From contig OX442315.1 of the NCBI GenBank assembly GCA_949358305.1, positions 7,962,427 to 8,026,426 on the forward strand: 64,000 nt of DNA. Reading direction: 5' to 3'. A model generated the notes under the pieces. It saw nothing but the letters and a program-made list of their open reading frames with translations. It searched no databases and was not told the origin of the DNA. Both the position numbers and the translations under genes were made by a program. This stretch comes from Strigamia acuminata (Eukaryota; Arthropoda; Chilopoda; Geophilomorpha; Linotaeniidae). Shown here in pieces: positions 19,047 through 29,928 of the stretch (the first letter of the stretch is position 1; each line of letters begins with the position of its first letter).

Positions 19047-21511
19047 TTCCAAGCATAATTTTAAAATTAGTATTGAAACATACTAGCCACCGTCTGTGGG
19101 ACGACTTTCTAGAGGAACCAATCTTGCATTTGCATCGAAAACTGGGACAAACATCGAAAACCTTGTTGGAGCGGGTTTCAAATAGAAAAGCTACTTCAAT
19201 CAGACGAGGGATGAGAAGCAACTGGGATTCCTGCCTAGACCAGGTGCTGCTTAACTTCTGGGATCTGACGAGAACAGGTGACTAACACGCCGTTCTTAGC
19301 CTCATCTCTATGGATTTCTGTGGCTGCCGCACGGATGACTTTAATTGGTTTTTCCGCTGGTTTTCCCAGTTCTCGGCGCAAATGCAAAATCAGATTTGTC
19401 AAAAAGTAGTTCGGCGAGACCACGCTTGGCGAAACATCCGGACGAGCTTTTTGCCTTTCGGATCATGGCTGCATTAAGTCAAAACATGATCAATCAAAAG
19501 CTCGATCAATCAATGCATGGTATACAGCTTCAGAGGATCCACTTGTCAAGTCTAAAAAAATAAATCAAGAAATGTTATGTGCACATGTCAAAGAAATATA
19601 CTACACTTACTAAATATGAGTGTAATCTGGAAATTAGTCTGAAGTTTTGATTTAACGGCTTAATCAAAACTCTAGCTGCCATTTTGAAATTTGTAAAAAA
19701 TATTAACTTTTCAATTTCAAATTCACATTTGCTACTAGAACTTTAGATCTCATTATTTGAACTGAGAAATAGCGTCAGATTTGACAGAAACGTCGACAAA
19801 CGGAAGGATTAAAATTAAACCTGTTGCAGCCTGTTTACACCAACTTGGCAAACTTTTGGAAGAAGAAATGAATTCACATTGTTTGCTAGTCATTATGGCA
19901 ACGAAGCAAGAATGATTTGATGTCATTTTTGAGTGATGCAGTCTTGTGCAATTTTATAATTATTTTTTATGAAAGGAAAAGTGACTTTTCCGTTCTTTCC
20001 TTTTAAAAAAGTGACTTTTGAATGAACGCATCCATTGATTGCTTTTATTGTTTAAGAAAGTCACATGCCAAGACTGACATTGTTTAATTATAATTATGAT
20101 GTATAAAACGGTAACATAGGTCTGATATGAAGATCATCAAATGGCAAACCAATGGCGGTTTACCAACCAAATGAATACATAGTAGAACAGAATTAAATGT
20201 CGATTTTTTTCATTAAATTTCACAATTTTGCATTACTCAGTTTTCAGGTTTGTTTTTTAATTAACCTCATTATCAACATATTGTTTTTCCCAACAAATTG
20301 CAACTTCTTTTAATTAAAAATGTTGTTGACTGAACTGCATTTGGCCAATGTTTTCTTTTGTCTAATTGCTTTTCTTCTGGTATTGAGTGCACGACGAAAC
20401 CCCAGCTATATTGAAAGCGCTTCCAATTCTATTTTCTTATCATTGTTGTCATTTTTTACCCAGGTGCTCTGATTGAACCAAAAATCCTGACTATTTTTGC
20501 TAGCAAACTTTGAAATTTGATCTACTTGTGTGGTAAACTTCAAGTGGCTTATCACACACTGTTGCAACACACTAGGCAACAATTGCCTGGCTGCACTAAT
20601 CATTTGAATAACATGCATGAATGCCCAATTGTGAACACACTAGAAGTTTGTGTTAGGTGATATTCAGTGATTGAAATAGTTTGATTTTATGAGCTTCTAT
20701 TTGATTTGGTACAAATGGCTGGGCAATTTTGAGCTTGTGTTTTCACAGCTGAAAGTGCGGTCTGCAGTGGATAAGTGATGAGATTGAAGGAGCTGGGATG
20801 ATATTGTGGTATGTGCAGTGGATAACAATCTCATGATAGTATAGAAAGTCTCCATTGGTGTTTTCCTTCATTTTGCTCAAACTGGGGACATGAATTTAAA
20901 GCGGCCTCATTTCACCAGGCACGTTTCATCGACTCCATTTCTACCTTACGGTGAGATTTTTTGGAACAATCTTATCCGTTTTCTTAAAAGTAGATGCTGC
21001 ACATCTTATCCCAAAGTTTAGAAATGTATTATCGATGAACGTGCTTTCGATGTTAGTGACCCTCCAAGGCAGAAGGCTTTAGAGACTGCCATGTTTGCTT
21101 CCCTGTCTGGCTTTAACTTATTTTGTATGACGCTGTTAAATACAGCGCCTCCTTATGTTTTTTAACGAATAAACACTATTCTAATTTCTACCTTATGACT
21201 GACTGGACTCCATTTTTGTGAAAACCGAGTGGTTTTACGCCAAGTGCCATTTTATCTGTTTTTTCTAATTTTGTATTTTTTCATTTATATTGCATTTGTT
21301 TATCTTTAATTTTAACTTTAGTTATATATATCAATTTTAAACTCCATTTTTTTATCAAACTTTTGTAGTAATTGTACCCACTTTCTACCTACCCTAAATT
21401 CCATACATCTTAAACTTCCAAGTGCCTACTAATTGAGGCCAGATGTTCTGCGCTAACCAATGGGAGAGCGCCACCTACCTCGTTTAACCCCCTCTTTGTT
21501 TTTTAGTCCAG
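19047..21511. other. gene-less stretch with one possible decayed element
   Basis: No convincing gene. The segment 20885-21180 is less AT-rich and ends in AACGAATAAACAC, which could be the 3' end of a decayed transposon or transcript. I could not match it to a family. Confidence 0.35.
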
Positions 21512-21800
21512 GGGTCGGCAAGTAAGTTTAAGTGGGGTCCGGATACTATTGAAAATTTTTATCGAGGTCCAGAAAAAAAAACTTATAATACTTACTAGTT
21601 TTAAATTTTTATTTTGACTCATTTAAGTAATTATATTAAACACAAAAACAAAAAAACAAAAAAAAACTTACTAAAAACCAAAGAAATCGAGGGAAAAATG
21701 TAGCTAAAACGTCACTGCGGTCCAAGTTTCGACCTTTTGCGGTCCGGATCTCCGTGGTCCGGATACGGACTGCGGTTTGCCTGTTGCCGACTGCTACTCT
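21512..21800. mobile_element. hAT-like MITE
   Basis: Left end CAGGGGTCGGCAA is the widely shared terminus of hAT-type elements. The right end contains the complement TTGCCGAC with a degenerate last few bases (TGCTA). GGTCCGGAT occurs near both ends in opposite orientations. The 8 bases outside (TTTTAGTC and CTCTAGTC) match at 6 of 8 positions, consistent with an 8-bp target duplication. No transposase frame. Confidence 0.6.
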
Positions 21801-22432
21801 AGTCTTTAAAAATAAAATACCAGTGTTCTTTTTACAACTCACATAGACGGTCTCCTTTATTTTTACTCCAATTTACACTTTTCAACCAAGACCTAGAGAT
21901 ATTTCATGAGTGTGATTTCACAATTTTTTGTATTGGTACACCTTTATGAATCATTTAGTACATACACACTACAGACGACCACTTCCTTGAATAGGAAGAT
22001 TTTGTCCAATTTATTTATTTTGTTTATACCCTACTTAAGCCGCATGTTGCTGTATATGGGATTACCATTTTTAGAAGTTTCAGTCATAAAGCTTATATCG
22101 GCATGTCGGTATAAAGCGAAACATGCCGTTATAAGTGCAAAGTGGAGATTTTTGTATTTTTAATTAAAAGAGCCTAGATGAGTAATTATGTTGGAATTTT
22201 GGTAAAAAATTTGAGTATTTTTGAATTTCTGAAGGTTTTTATTAAAATTTGGGTAAATTTATAGAAATTTAGGACAATTTTTTTACATTTTGGACATTAA
22301 AAAAAACTTGTTATGCTTGGTTTGATTCAATTCTCATTGAAACAGGGTTTACTGGCAGTCCGGTCAAATTCTAGTTATAATGGCATGTGGCTTAAAGCCG
22401 GGTAATAAGGTATGATAATAAACTTTATCTCT
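21801..22432. other. gene-less stretch
   Basis: AT-rich, no gene. A short frame at 21906-22163 has no domain signature. Confidence 0.35.
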
Positions 22433-22690
22433 GGTGAAATTTGTAATCATTGGATATTTATTTAATTACTTATTCTAAATAGAAATTTTCTGCCCCTTAT
22501 AACTTCAACATAACTATTAAACTAGCTTTGTCGCATTAGTAAAGAGCGCTTTTGGTTTTTACCAGTAGTGTTTAAAACCACCACCAGATGGTGCTTCTCA
22601 AAATGACGCTTTAACTAATGGATTGAAAATTGTCCATTAAGGTGTAAGGTTTTATGCCAAAAAGGGTACATTTTAATTGAATTAGAATGA
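22433..22690 (-). repeat. dispersed repeat family A, copy 2
   Basis: Matches 7361-7705 throughout with substitutions and small indels. See that entry for the shared runs. Confidence 0.6.
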
Positions 22691-23576
22691 TTTTAAACCA
22701 TTTAAAATCATGTTAAGAGTGGCCGGGAGAGTCTGTTATTGCATGTACTTTAAAAATGAATGCAACCTCACTAAAACCGATTTAATTAAATTTAATATTC
22801 TCCCAGGAGTTGATTTTTATGGCAAATATTTGATTAAGAGTGCCATAGAATTTCTCAAAATTTAATGTCAATAATGAAAAAAAATTACACTGCTATTGTT
22901 AATTATGAAGATCCATCTTTTGTTAGATAGAGTATGGAGTAAAATCAATGCAGGTAATTGGAATGAAATGAAATAAAAATGGATGAATAAAATTCACTTC
23001 TTTTATGAGTTCTTCAACAATGATTGGATTTTAGGCATTGTTTTTTATTTGCATGCTGTTTTTAATTATAAAAGTTGTTTTGAATTAAAATTTGCATGCT
23101 GTTTTTAATTATAAAAGTTGTTTTGAATTAAATTTTTACATTTTCTTCCAAAAATTTCTTGAAACAAATAAAAATAATTTTTTTATACAATGAACTTAAT
23201 AAAAAAATATGTAAAAAAAAAAAAATCCAGAATGAATTGACATTTTGAAAGGTCTTATGATTTCTCTTGGCCCTCTTGAGCTTCTTCCGTCACCATAATA
23301 CACCATCTTGAAAAGAAGCCCATTTTCATCTCCATCTTGGGCTTAACATGTTTCATCAATCACAGACCTCATCAATATTTTATCTGCTTTTTTCAAATTA
23401 CTTTTTATTCCATTTCAGATATTTTATTTTTCCAACATTAAAATTGAAAAATAAAACACACAACCAATGTTAACATTGTTTATGGACTCATTCTGCCCAC
23501 TCATTGAATAACATTTTAACCATAAATAAAGTTAAGTTTGATGCTTCCATGTTTATTTTATATTTTTACTTTAAAG
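22691..23576. other. gene-less stretch with a 43-bp duplication
   Basis: No gene. A 43-base unit starting ATTTGCATGCTGTTTTTAAT at 23047 is repeated directly at 23090. Confidence 0.5.
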
Positions 23577-23630
23577 GTGATGCTCAAGATGATTGATATT
23601 GGTGTAGCAGCAGGCAAGTTCACTCCAAAG
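23577..23630 (+). CDS. candidate 54-nt exon
   Basis: Preceded by a T-rich tract ending TTTAAAG and followed by GTAGGATG. The segment is 18 codons long and open in phase 0 (a peptide rich in Ile/Val/Met/Lys ending AAGKFTPK). It reads like a short internal exon, but no neighbouring exon with matching phase was found and no family is recognised. Confidence 0.3.
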
Positions 23631-24634
23631 GTAGGATGATTAATATTTAGTAGTGTTTATTATTATTACATATGGGTTATTCCTTGGCAGAATTAATGCC
23701 TACTAAAATGGGAGGTATCAAATTGAAATTTATAATGTCATATTTAGAGGGTTGTAAGGTTTAAAATAAATGTTGGCATATCATTTTATGGAGAAACATG
23801 TTATGAATAAATAAGGAACAAGGAATTTTAAGGGGGATTGTCGAGGGAGATTTAGGTTAAAAGGTGATGTTTGTAAACAAAAGAATGTTCATAAATAGAG
23901 GCGAAGAAGTGTAAAGAGTAAACAATTCAGCAAGAATTTGGTGGAAAGAAGCTGAGAGTTGAATTAAGACATAAAGGTGGCATTTTATCTGTACAATTTT
24001 TGGTCAAGTTGTGGTCATTTTTGATCATTTTTTGGGATTTGTGGCATTGTTTATTGTTTGTTGTGTTTTTGTTTGGCTCAGCCTGGTGCCAGATACGTAA
24101 ACTAATCTTTGCATTGTCACAAATTGATAGTTTGTATCTCTGAAAGTTCGTAACCCGGATGTTCGTAAGTGGAGAAGTTACTGTAATCGGACACGGTTAT
24201 TTACCATCAGACTATTGATCCGGTGGATAAATAGAGTTTAGTTTATTCACCGGCATAATATGATATTTTTTCCTGTAGCACTTAACCCTCAGATGGACAA
24301 TCTCCAAAGACGACACTTTGGTGTCCATAATATACCAATTTTGGGACAAAATAATTAAATCCAGAAGGCCGTTAGCTTAAGCGCTCTTAGGGTAGAGTGA
24401 CAAATTGTCGCACTTGGCGCTACTGTTGTTGAGCCAAGAAAATTAATTTTAAGTAAAAAAGTTTAATTTATCCTAAAAAAAATTTAATTTTAAGTGAAAA
24501 AGTTTAATTTATCCTAAAAAAATTTAATTTTAAATGTATATTTTAGCCAGAAATGGAATCGTAATCATAACCTAATCACATGTGTTGGACTACTAGCGCC
24601 ATACGGCGTCAGCTGGTAAAAATTGGAAACCCTA
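23631..24634. other. gene-less stretch
   Basis: No gene. A roughly 50-base AT-rich motif (TTTAATTTATCCTAAAAAAA) is repeated around 24435-24535. Confidence 0.4.
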
Positions 24635-24725
24635 AGTAGAAGCGCTTTTAAAAGATTGGGAGAAGCTAACTTAAATTTAAGCTGGGATTTCTAAGGGGCC
24701 GGATTTTCAAAGGTGAATAAATAAA
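24635..24725 (+). repeat. dispersed repeat family A, partial copy
   Basis: Same segment as 9955-10060: GTAGAAGCGCTTTTAAAAG, GGGAGAAGCTAACTTAAA, GCTGGGATTTCTAAGGGGC. Confidence 0.6.
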
Positions 24726-26212
24726 CAAATAACGCACAGAACACTCCAAATTTTTTTTGAAACAAACATTATTGGTGTGTGAACAAAGTCAGAAATTTTC
24801 AGCTAATTATATTAAACCAAAAAAAAGTTTTCCTATTCAAGTAGAGTGTTGTCCTAAAGCTTAGTACTCATAAGATCATCTGCTAACAGAAGTGTAAGCC
24901 CAGAGACTTTTCTGTGCGTATAGACTAGACAGAAAAGCCTCTCAGAATCATCTGATAGCAGAACATGTGCTAGACTGTCGCAGCAGACTTTTTGTGCTAC
25001 TTACAGCTCTATGCAACAGAAAAGAAATGGTGAATGGTCATGAAAAAGAAACAAGATGGATTCCAATAAAAATTTTTAAGGCTACTTTTGGAGCTAGGAT
25101 GAATAGGATTGCTAGTTTGTTTTTAATTTTTAAATTTATTTATAAACTTATAATCTATTTTTATAAATAGAATATACAGTTGTTTGCATTTGTTGGCAGA
25201 ACTGTTTACTGTCACATTTGAGACCGGTTAAAAAAATTACGACCGGTCACAATCAAGATCGATTGTTACTTTTTGTGCCACAGAAGTTCCTGTGCCTGGA
25301 AACGAAGATCAGCTTTCTGTTGCATCGACATGCCAGAAAGTTAATTTTTTACATCACAGAACATATCTCACAGACATTCCAAGACTGGAATGAAATTTGT
25401 GAGTACCAGTTTTTTCTGTCGGCAAAATTTCTGTCGGCAGACGTAGGAAACTGCTTATGAGTACTAAGCTTAAGCAAGCAAGCAGGTTTCCAGGCTTGAT
25501 CGCCACTACCATTATTTACGTAAGAAACTCCACATGATCCCAGGATTCCCTTCAATTAGAGATTACAAGAAGTTGATACCCAGGAGACTTTGGGATTATT
25601 TAGTCACTTAATCCCAAAGTCACTTAATACGATCGACCAGTGCAAAAAGGGGGAGTCAACTCGACTTGATTGACGACCTTAATTCAACTAATTGACTTTA
25701 ATACCACCAAACACACGTTCCAGACATCAGGGCCACTTTAAGATCCTGGTCTATTGGCCGACCCACAGTTTGAGAAATGCTGATCTACTGCATCGTTTTT
25801 GAATTTGGCGCCACTGGAAAACAGCGTGATCTAGTGGCAACTTTTAACAGCTTTGCCGTTTCAAGCAGTCACAAATTTCACGAAAAACATCAGGTCCTGA
25901 AGTGAAAACGAGGTTATCAACTTAAAAACATTTAAGCAGATTTGTCTCAACCAATTTGAACGCACGTCAATTTCATCGTGTTTATCGTAAAATAATCCAG
26001 GAACATCGGTTACTCATCGATGGGAGTCAAAGAGTTGGCTTACTAACCGTGTTTTGATGTGATATGTTTAATTGGAATCACAGCAATGATTTATGCCAAC
26101 ATATATTCATTATTGATCGGAAAATAATACTATGCGCTGACTTATGGATTGGTCGTAAATTAATGAATGGAACAAATGGTGTCGTTAAAGATGTAAGAAG
26201 TAGTTTATAAAC
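24726..26212. other. gene-less stretch
   Basis: No convincing gene or repeat. The frames at 24967-25460 are short and lack domain signatures. Confidence 0.35.
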
Positions 26213-26346
26213 AGATTATATTAGTCCTAAGGAGATTATATTAGTCCTAAAGAGATTATATTAGTCCTAAAGAGCTTATATTAGTCCCAAAGGAGATTAT
26301 ATTAGTCCTAAAGAGATTATATTAGTCCTAAAGAGATTATATTACA
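26213..26346 (+). repeat. 20-21 bp tandem array, 7 units
   Basis: TTATATTAGTCCTAAAGAGA and variants recur at 26217, 26237, 26257, 26277, 26298, 26318 and 26338. Period is 20 bases with one 21-base unit. Confidence 0.88.
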
Positions 26347-26882
26347 TGTAATAGTATTGAGAATGTATTTTGAAATACATTTTACAAAATGTAGGCTTGT
26401 ATCATTTGCAAATCAATAGCATGGGAAAATGTATTGGAAAATGCATTCTCGCGAAACCCAATGCATTTCAAAATACATTGCAATACATTGCAATATAATT
26501 CCAATGTATTTTTGAACCATCATTGAAAGGCCTTAAAGTGAAGCTGGTGTTGGAACTGGCTAAAGAATTCTCATCAATACAACTGATGTCAAACTTTACT
26601 TTTATTTTTACTATAATTTATAGTTTTTCAGTTTAATTTATGACATTTTTTTAAAAAAAATGAACTGATTCCCCTTTTACATCAGCAATAAACATTATAT
26701 TTATTGTTATAGTTGTTTGTTGACTTTGCCTGCATGACTCTTTTAATTTCCCTGGAGTAAAAATAAAGTTTAGAACATGAAATTGTTTTTAGGAAATGAA
26801 ATTAATGTTTACTTGACTTCCTGTGACTGAGGACAAGGACTTCTCTTTATACAGCATTTAATACAATTCATCTATTTTTCCA
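26347..26882. other. gene-less stretch
   Basis: Contains several close copies of AATGCATTTCAAAATACATT in both orientations at 26355-26515, forming potential hairpins. No gene. Confidence 0.4.
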
Positions 26883-26886
26883 TATA

Positions 26887-27825
26887 CAGGGTGTCCTAAA
26901 AGTCTGGTTCCCTCCAAATATTTCCTGAGCAATTGCATCTAGGCCAACTTTGATGAAGCCATTCTATAGGAAGTTGGGTGAGAGCAATCCAATGACGTCA
27001 TCAAATTTGACCTTGAAGGTCATTTTCAAGGTCATTCACTTGCTAACTTTTAAACCGTTTAAGATAGAGCAAGATTTCCAATTACAAAGTTGTAGAGCAC
27101 CATCAAATTAGTACTATCCAACTTATCTTAGATATCTTAAGTTAAATGTTTCATAACAGGCGATATTGCAGTAACGGATGGCAGAGCTATTCATACGCAC
27201 GACATCGGGTGTAAGAATTATTCTTACATGTCGCGCGTACAAATATTGCGCATATTATGGATAACCGGGATAATGATTGGATGGGAGGGAGTGTCAGTGG
27301 ATGGGTTGGTAGTCTGTTTCTAGGTATCACTTAAGGAGTTGTTCGATGTGTTGTCCTTCGGCAGCTAGACATTTGATTGAGTTCTGTACAGCCAAACCAA
27401 CTACCAACTATCTACCCACACTCCCTCCCACCCAATTATTATCCTGGTGATCCATAATATGTGCAATATTCGTACGCGCAACATGTAAGAATAATTCTTA
27501 CACGGGTGGTCGCGCATATGAATAGCACTGCTATGCGTTATTGCGATATCGCGCGTTCTGAAAAATTTAACTTAAGATAACTAAGATAAGTTGGATAGTA
27601 CTAATTTGATGGTGCTCTACAACTTTGTAATTGGAAATTTTGCTGTATCTTAAACGGTTTAAAAGTTAGCAAATGAATAACCTTGAAAATGACCTTCAAG
27701 GTCAAATTTGATGTCTTCATTGGATTGCTCTCACCCAACTTCCTATAGGATGGCTTCATCAAAGTTGGCCTAGATGCAATTGCTCAGGAAATATTTGGAG
27801 GGAACCAGACTTTTAGGACACCCTG
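26887..27825. mobile_element. fold-back DNA transposon derivative, about 940 bp
   Basis: Begins CAGGGTGTCCTAAAAGTCTG and ends with its exact inverse, with TATA on both sides (26883-26886 and 27826-27829). The two arms are near-complementary for about 430 bases each, leaving a loop at about 27316-27395. Such CAGGGTGTCC termini are common on Tc1/mariner/IS630-related elements of invertebrates. The loop's minus strand (27386-27327) has a short frame ending in a stop whose peptide (AAEGQHIEQLL) resembles the GGHFEHLL-type C-terminal tail of some such transposases. This suggests deletion of an autonomous parent. A truncated copy is at 8133. Confidence 0.8.
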
Positions 27826-27829
27826 TATA

Positions 27830-28881
27830 TAAAAATGCAACCACAGAAAAAAAACTATAATTACCACCAGACACAAAAAACAACACTTACAGTAACAGAA
27901 AGCAACAAACAGAACAAAAAAAATCTGTCAATACTTATACTTCCCACATCAGGACATATGTGAACAAGACTTAGAACTGCACATGTTGTGTCTAGTAAAT
28001 CAAGAACTTGACCCACCAAAGTTGGCCCAGTCTACTGAGAGTGAATTGAAAAATATTGAAAAATTTTGAATTTTTGAAAGTACTGAATTTCTTCAATAAA
28101 TGTATTCAAATTTGCATTATTACCGTATGCAAGTAAACAAGAAAAACCACTAAATTAGTGTCTGGAAAATGTTTTAAGAAATAAACAAATAAAAATAAAA
28201 AAATAGAGAAAAACGAATCATAATTATAATTCATTTACATCAAGAACACTTTGAAATTGCATTTAGTTGTTATTTAACACCTAATTTCACATGAATAAAT
28301 TGTTTTATTTTGCATATTTTTATTTTTATTTTGCATAAAATGGAATTTTTGGTACATATTTTATGCGCATAAACAGAATTTTATTTTGCATAAATATCCG
28401 AGGTCTAATAATAAGTGTATTTTTTAGATTTTGTTTTAGGATGGTGGGGGGGCCCCGCAATACCAAAATCCGGCCCTGCCGCCAAATGTGTGGGGGTCAA
28501 TCTTTTTTTAGGGGGTTTTAAGTGTCTGGGGAGTAAGAAGTAAAAAAAAATTCTTGCGGTTGTTTCTGAGTTGGGGGATTTTGAGTCATAATTGGAAGGA
28601 AAATGAGTCAAAGATGTGGGATAAATTGAGTCCGTAAACTATGCAATGGCAATCTAAAGGTTATCCTGGCGGCATCTGTGGTGGAATGTAAAATTATCAT
28701 AAAGTATCTTTATATACTCTAAATTAAAAATTTATACAGACTAATTTACTTTATAATTTAATCATGAGACTTGTGGTTATAAATACATTTCTGCATGTTT
28801 GTAGAAGTTTTGGGAAAGCTCTTTGCGTTGAAAGGCATTGGAATATAAACTATTAGCTTAAATACACAATTTTAAATGCAC
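27830..28881. other. gene-less stretch
   Basis: AT-rich, no gene. A frame at 28405-28611 (minus) has no domain signature. Confidence 0.35.
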
Positions 28882-29239
28882 TTACAAGGGGAGAGCACCA
28901 ATAAGCTATCACAGATTGTTGTAATATTAAACAAGAAGGATTGTTATATCATGCTGAATGAGACCCTAAAATAATTTCATTCCATAAACAGCCAACAATG
29001 CAAACAATGAGCTCAAAGTTGGCACTATTTTGTCTGTGTATACATCAAATCTGAGCAATCAGGCCTAGTGTATGAATACTGTAAACAACAGTTGCTAGGT
29101 AAAAAATAGTCCCAAGATCCAAGTTCAATTTTATCATTTGAGATTCAATGATGTCATTTCCTCTTTTGATATCACATGACATATGACATCAGAACTTTGT
29201 TCAACAACATGACTGTCTTCATGAAGACAATAATAGTTT

Positions 29240-29303
29240 GTAGTGGTGGTCCAGTGGTTCAGGTAATGGACTAGGAATCTTTCCACACAGGTTCAAATCC
29301 AGC
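29240..29303 (+). repeat. tRNA-derived (SINE-like) segment
   Basis: A-box-like TGGTCCAGTGGTTCAGG (29247-29263) and B-box-like GGTTCAAATCC (29290-29300) stand at tRNA-like spacing. The stems around them pair poorly and no acceptor stem forms, so this is a tRNA-derived repeat head or decayed tRNA rather than a functional tRNA gene. It runs straight into the left arm of a palindrome. Confidence 0.5.
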
Positions 29304-29497
29304 TGTCTGTGAAAATTTTTTACTTTTATTTTTTAATTTTTTTTAGCAGTAATTTTAATGTTTGTAATTTTATGTTTGTTAAAAAATTAAAATTAATTAA
29401 TTAAAGTTTTCTAAAAACAAACATAAAATTACAAACATTAAAATTACTGCTAAAAAAAAATAAAAAATAAAAGTAAAAAATTTTCACAGACAGCTGG
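29299..29497. repeat. 199-bp palindrome
   Basis: CCAGCTGTCTGTGAAAATTT at the left is mirrored as its complement at the right end. Complementarity continues almost to the centre (AATTAATTAATT, about 29390-29402). It would form a long AT-rich hairpin or cruciform. Confidence 0.85.
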
Positions 29498-29587
29498 TAT
29501 AACAACATGATATAACATGATATAACAATCCTTCTTGTTTAATATTACAACAATCTGTGATAGCTTATTGGTGCTCTCCCCTTGTTA

Positions 29588-29762
29588 GAATATCTTGATC
29601 AAAGTATCTCTGCACCGGCTGAAATTATTTACAGGCTGAATAATTGAAATACTGTTAACAAATCAAAACTTCCGGGTTAAAATTCACAGTTCGGATGCAG
29701 TAAAACTGTTTTAGTCCTAAAATTATAGTTAAATATGTCTACCATTTTTGTAAACTTATCTA
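29588..29762. other. intergenic spacer
   Basis: AT-rich sequence before the first LRR gene, with no gene of its own. The block shared with the 52901 copy begins at about 29765. Confidence 0.4.
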
Positions 29763-29850
29763 CCAGTACTTTTAAATCCACTTATCAGATGATGAAATGC
29801 CCACTAGGGGTGTTGAAAACTCAAATAACCAATGAGAGTCGTTGCTAAAT

Positions 29851-29878
29851 ATGTTCGTCTTACGTTTCTCGCTGGATA
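29851..29878 (+). promoter_or_regulatory. conserved upstream block of the LRR family (copy 1)
   Basis: GTTCGTCTTACGTTTCTC followed by GCTGGATA ends 50 bases before the ATG at 29929. The same block precedes four other family members at nearly the same distance: 33985-34010, 37668-37697, 52824-52851, and 56556-56581 on the minus strand. A CCAAT box (ATAACCAATGA) lies about 25 bases further up here and at 52801. The strict position suggests a core promoter or transcription start. Confidence 0.6.
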
Positions 29879-29928
29879 AACGCAAATAATTGGATCATTT
29901 CGATCAATCGTAAGTGCTTCTAGCGAAC

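Larger units (their letters stand above)
28885..29584. mobile_element. MITE with CAAGGGGAGAGCACC termini and TTA target duplication
   Basis: The first about 70 bases (28885-28955) recur inverted at about 29512-29584, with TTA on both outer flanks (28882-28884, 29585-29587). A 3-bp TTA duplication fits PIF/Harbinger-type elements, though the terminal sequence alone does not settle the superfamily. Inside it lies a tRNA-like segment running into a separate 199-bp palindrome. Confidence 0.7.

Noticed and set aside
20885-21180. 3' end of a LINE-type element
   Set aside because: Composition and the terminal AATAAA are compatible, but no reverse-transcriptase or tail-repeat signature can be seen.
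29240-29303. Functional tRNA gene
   Set aside because: A and B boxes are present, but the stems, including the acceptor stem, do not pair, and the segment merges into a palindrome.
29914-29928. Upstream in-frame start adding five residues to LRR member 1 (same at 52886 and 56519)
   Set aside because: The codon is GTG, not ATG. The conserved family start is the ATG of MPYRKSVP.
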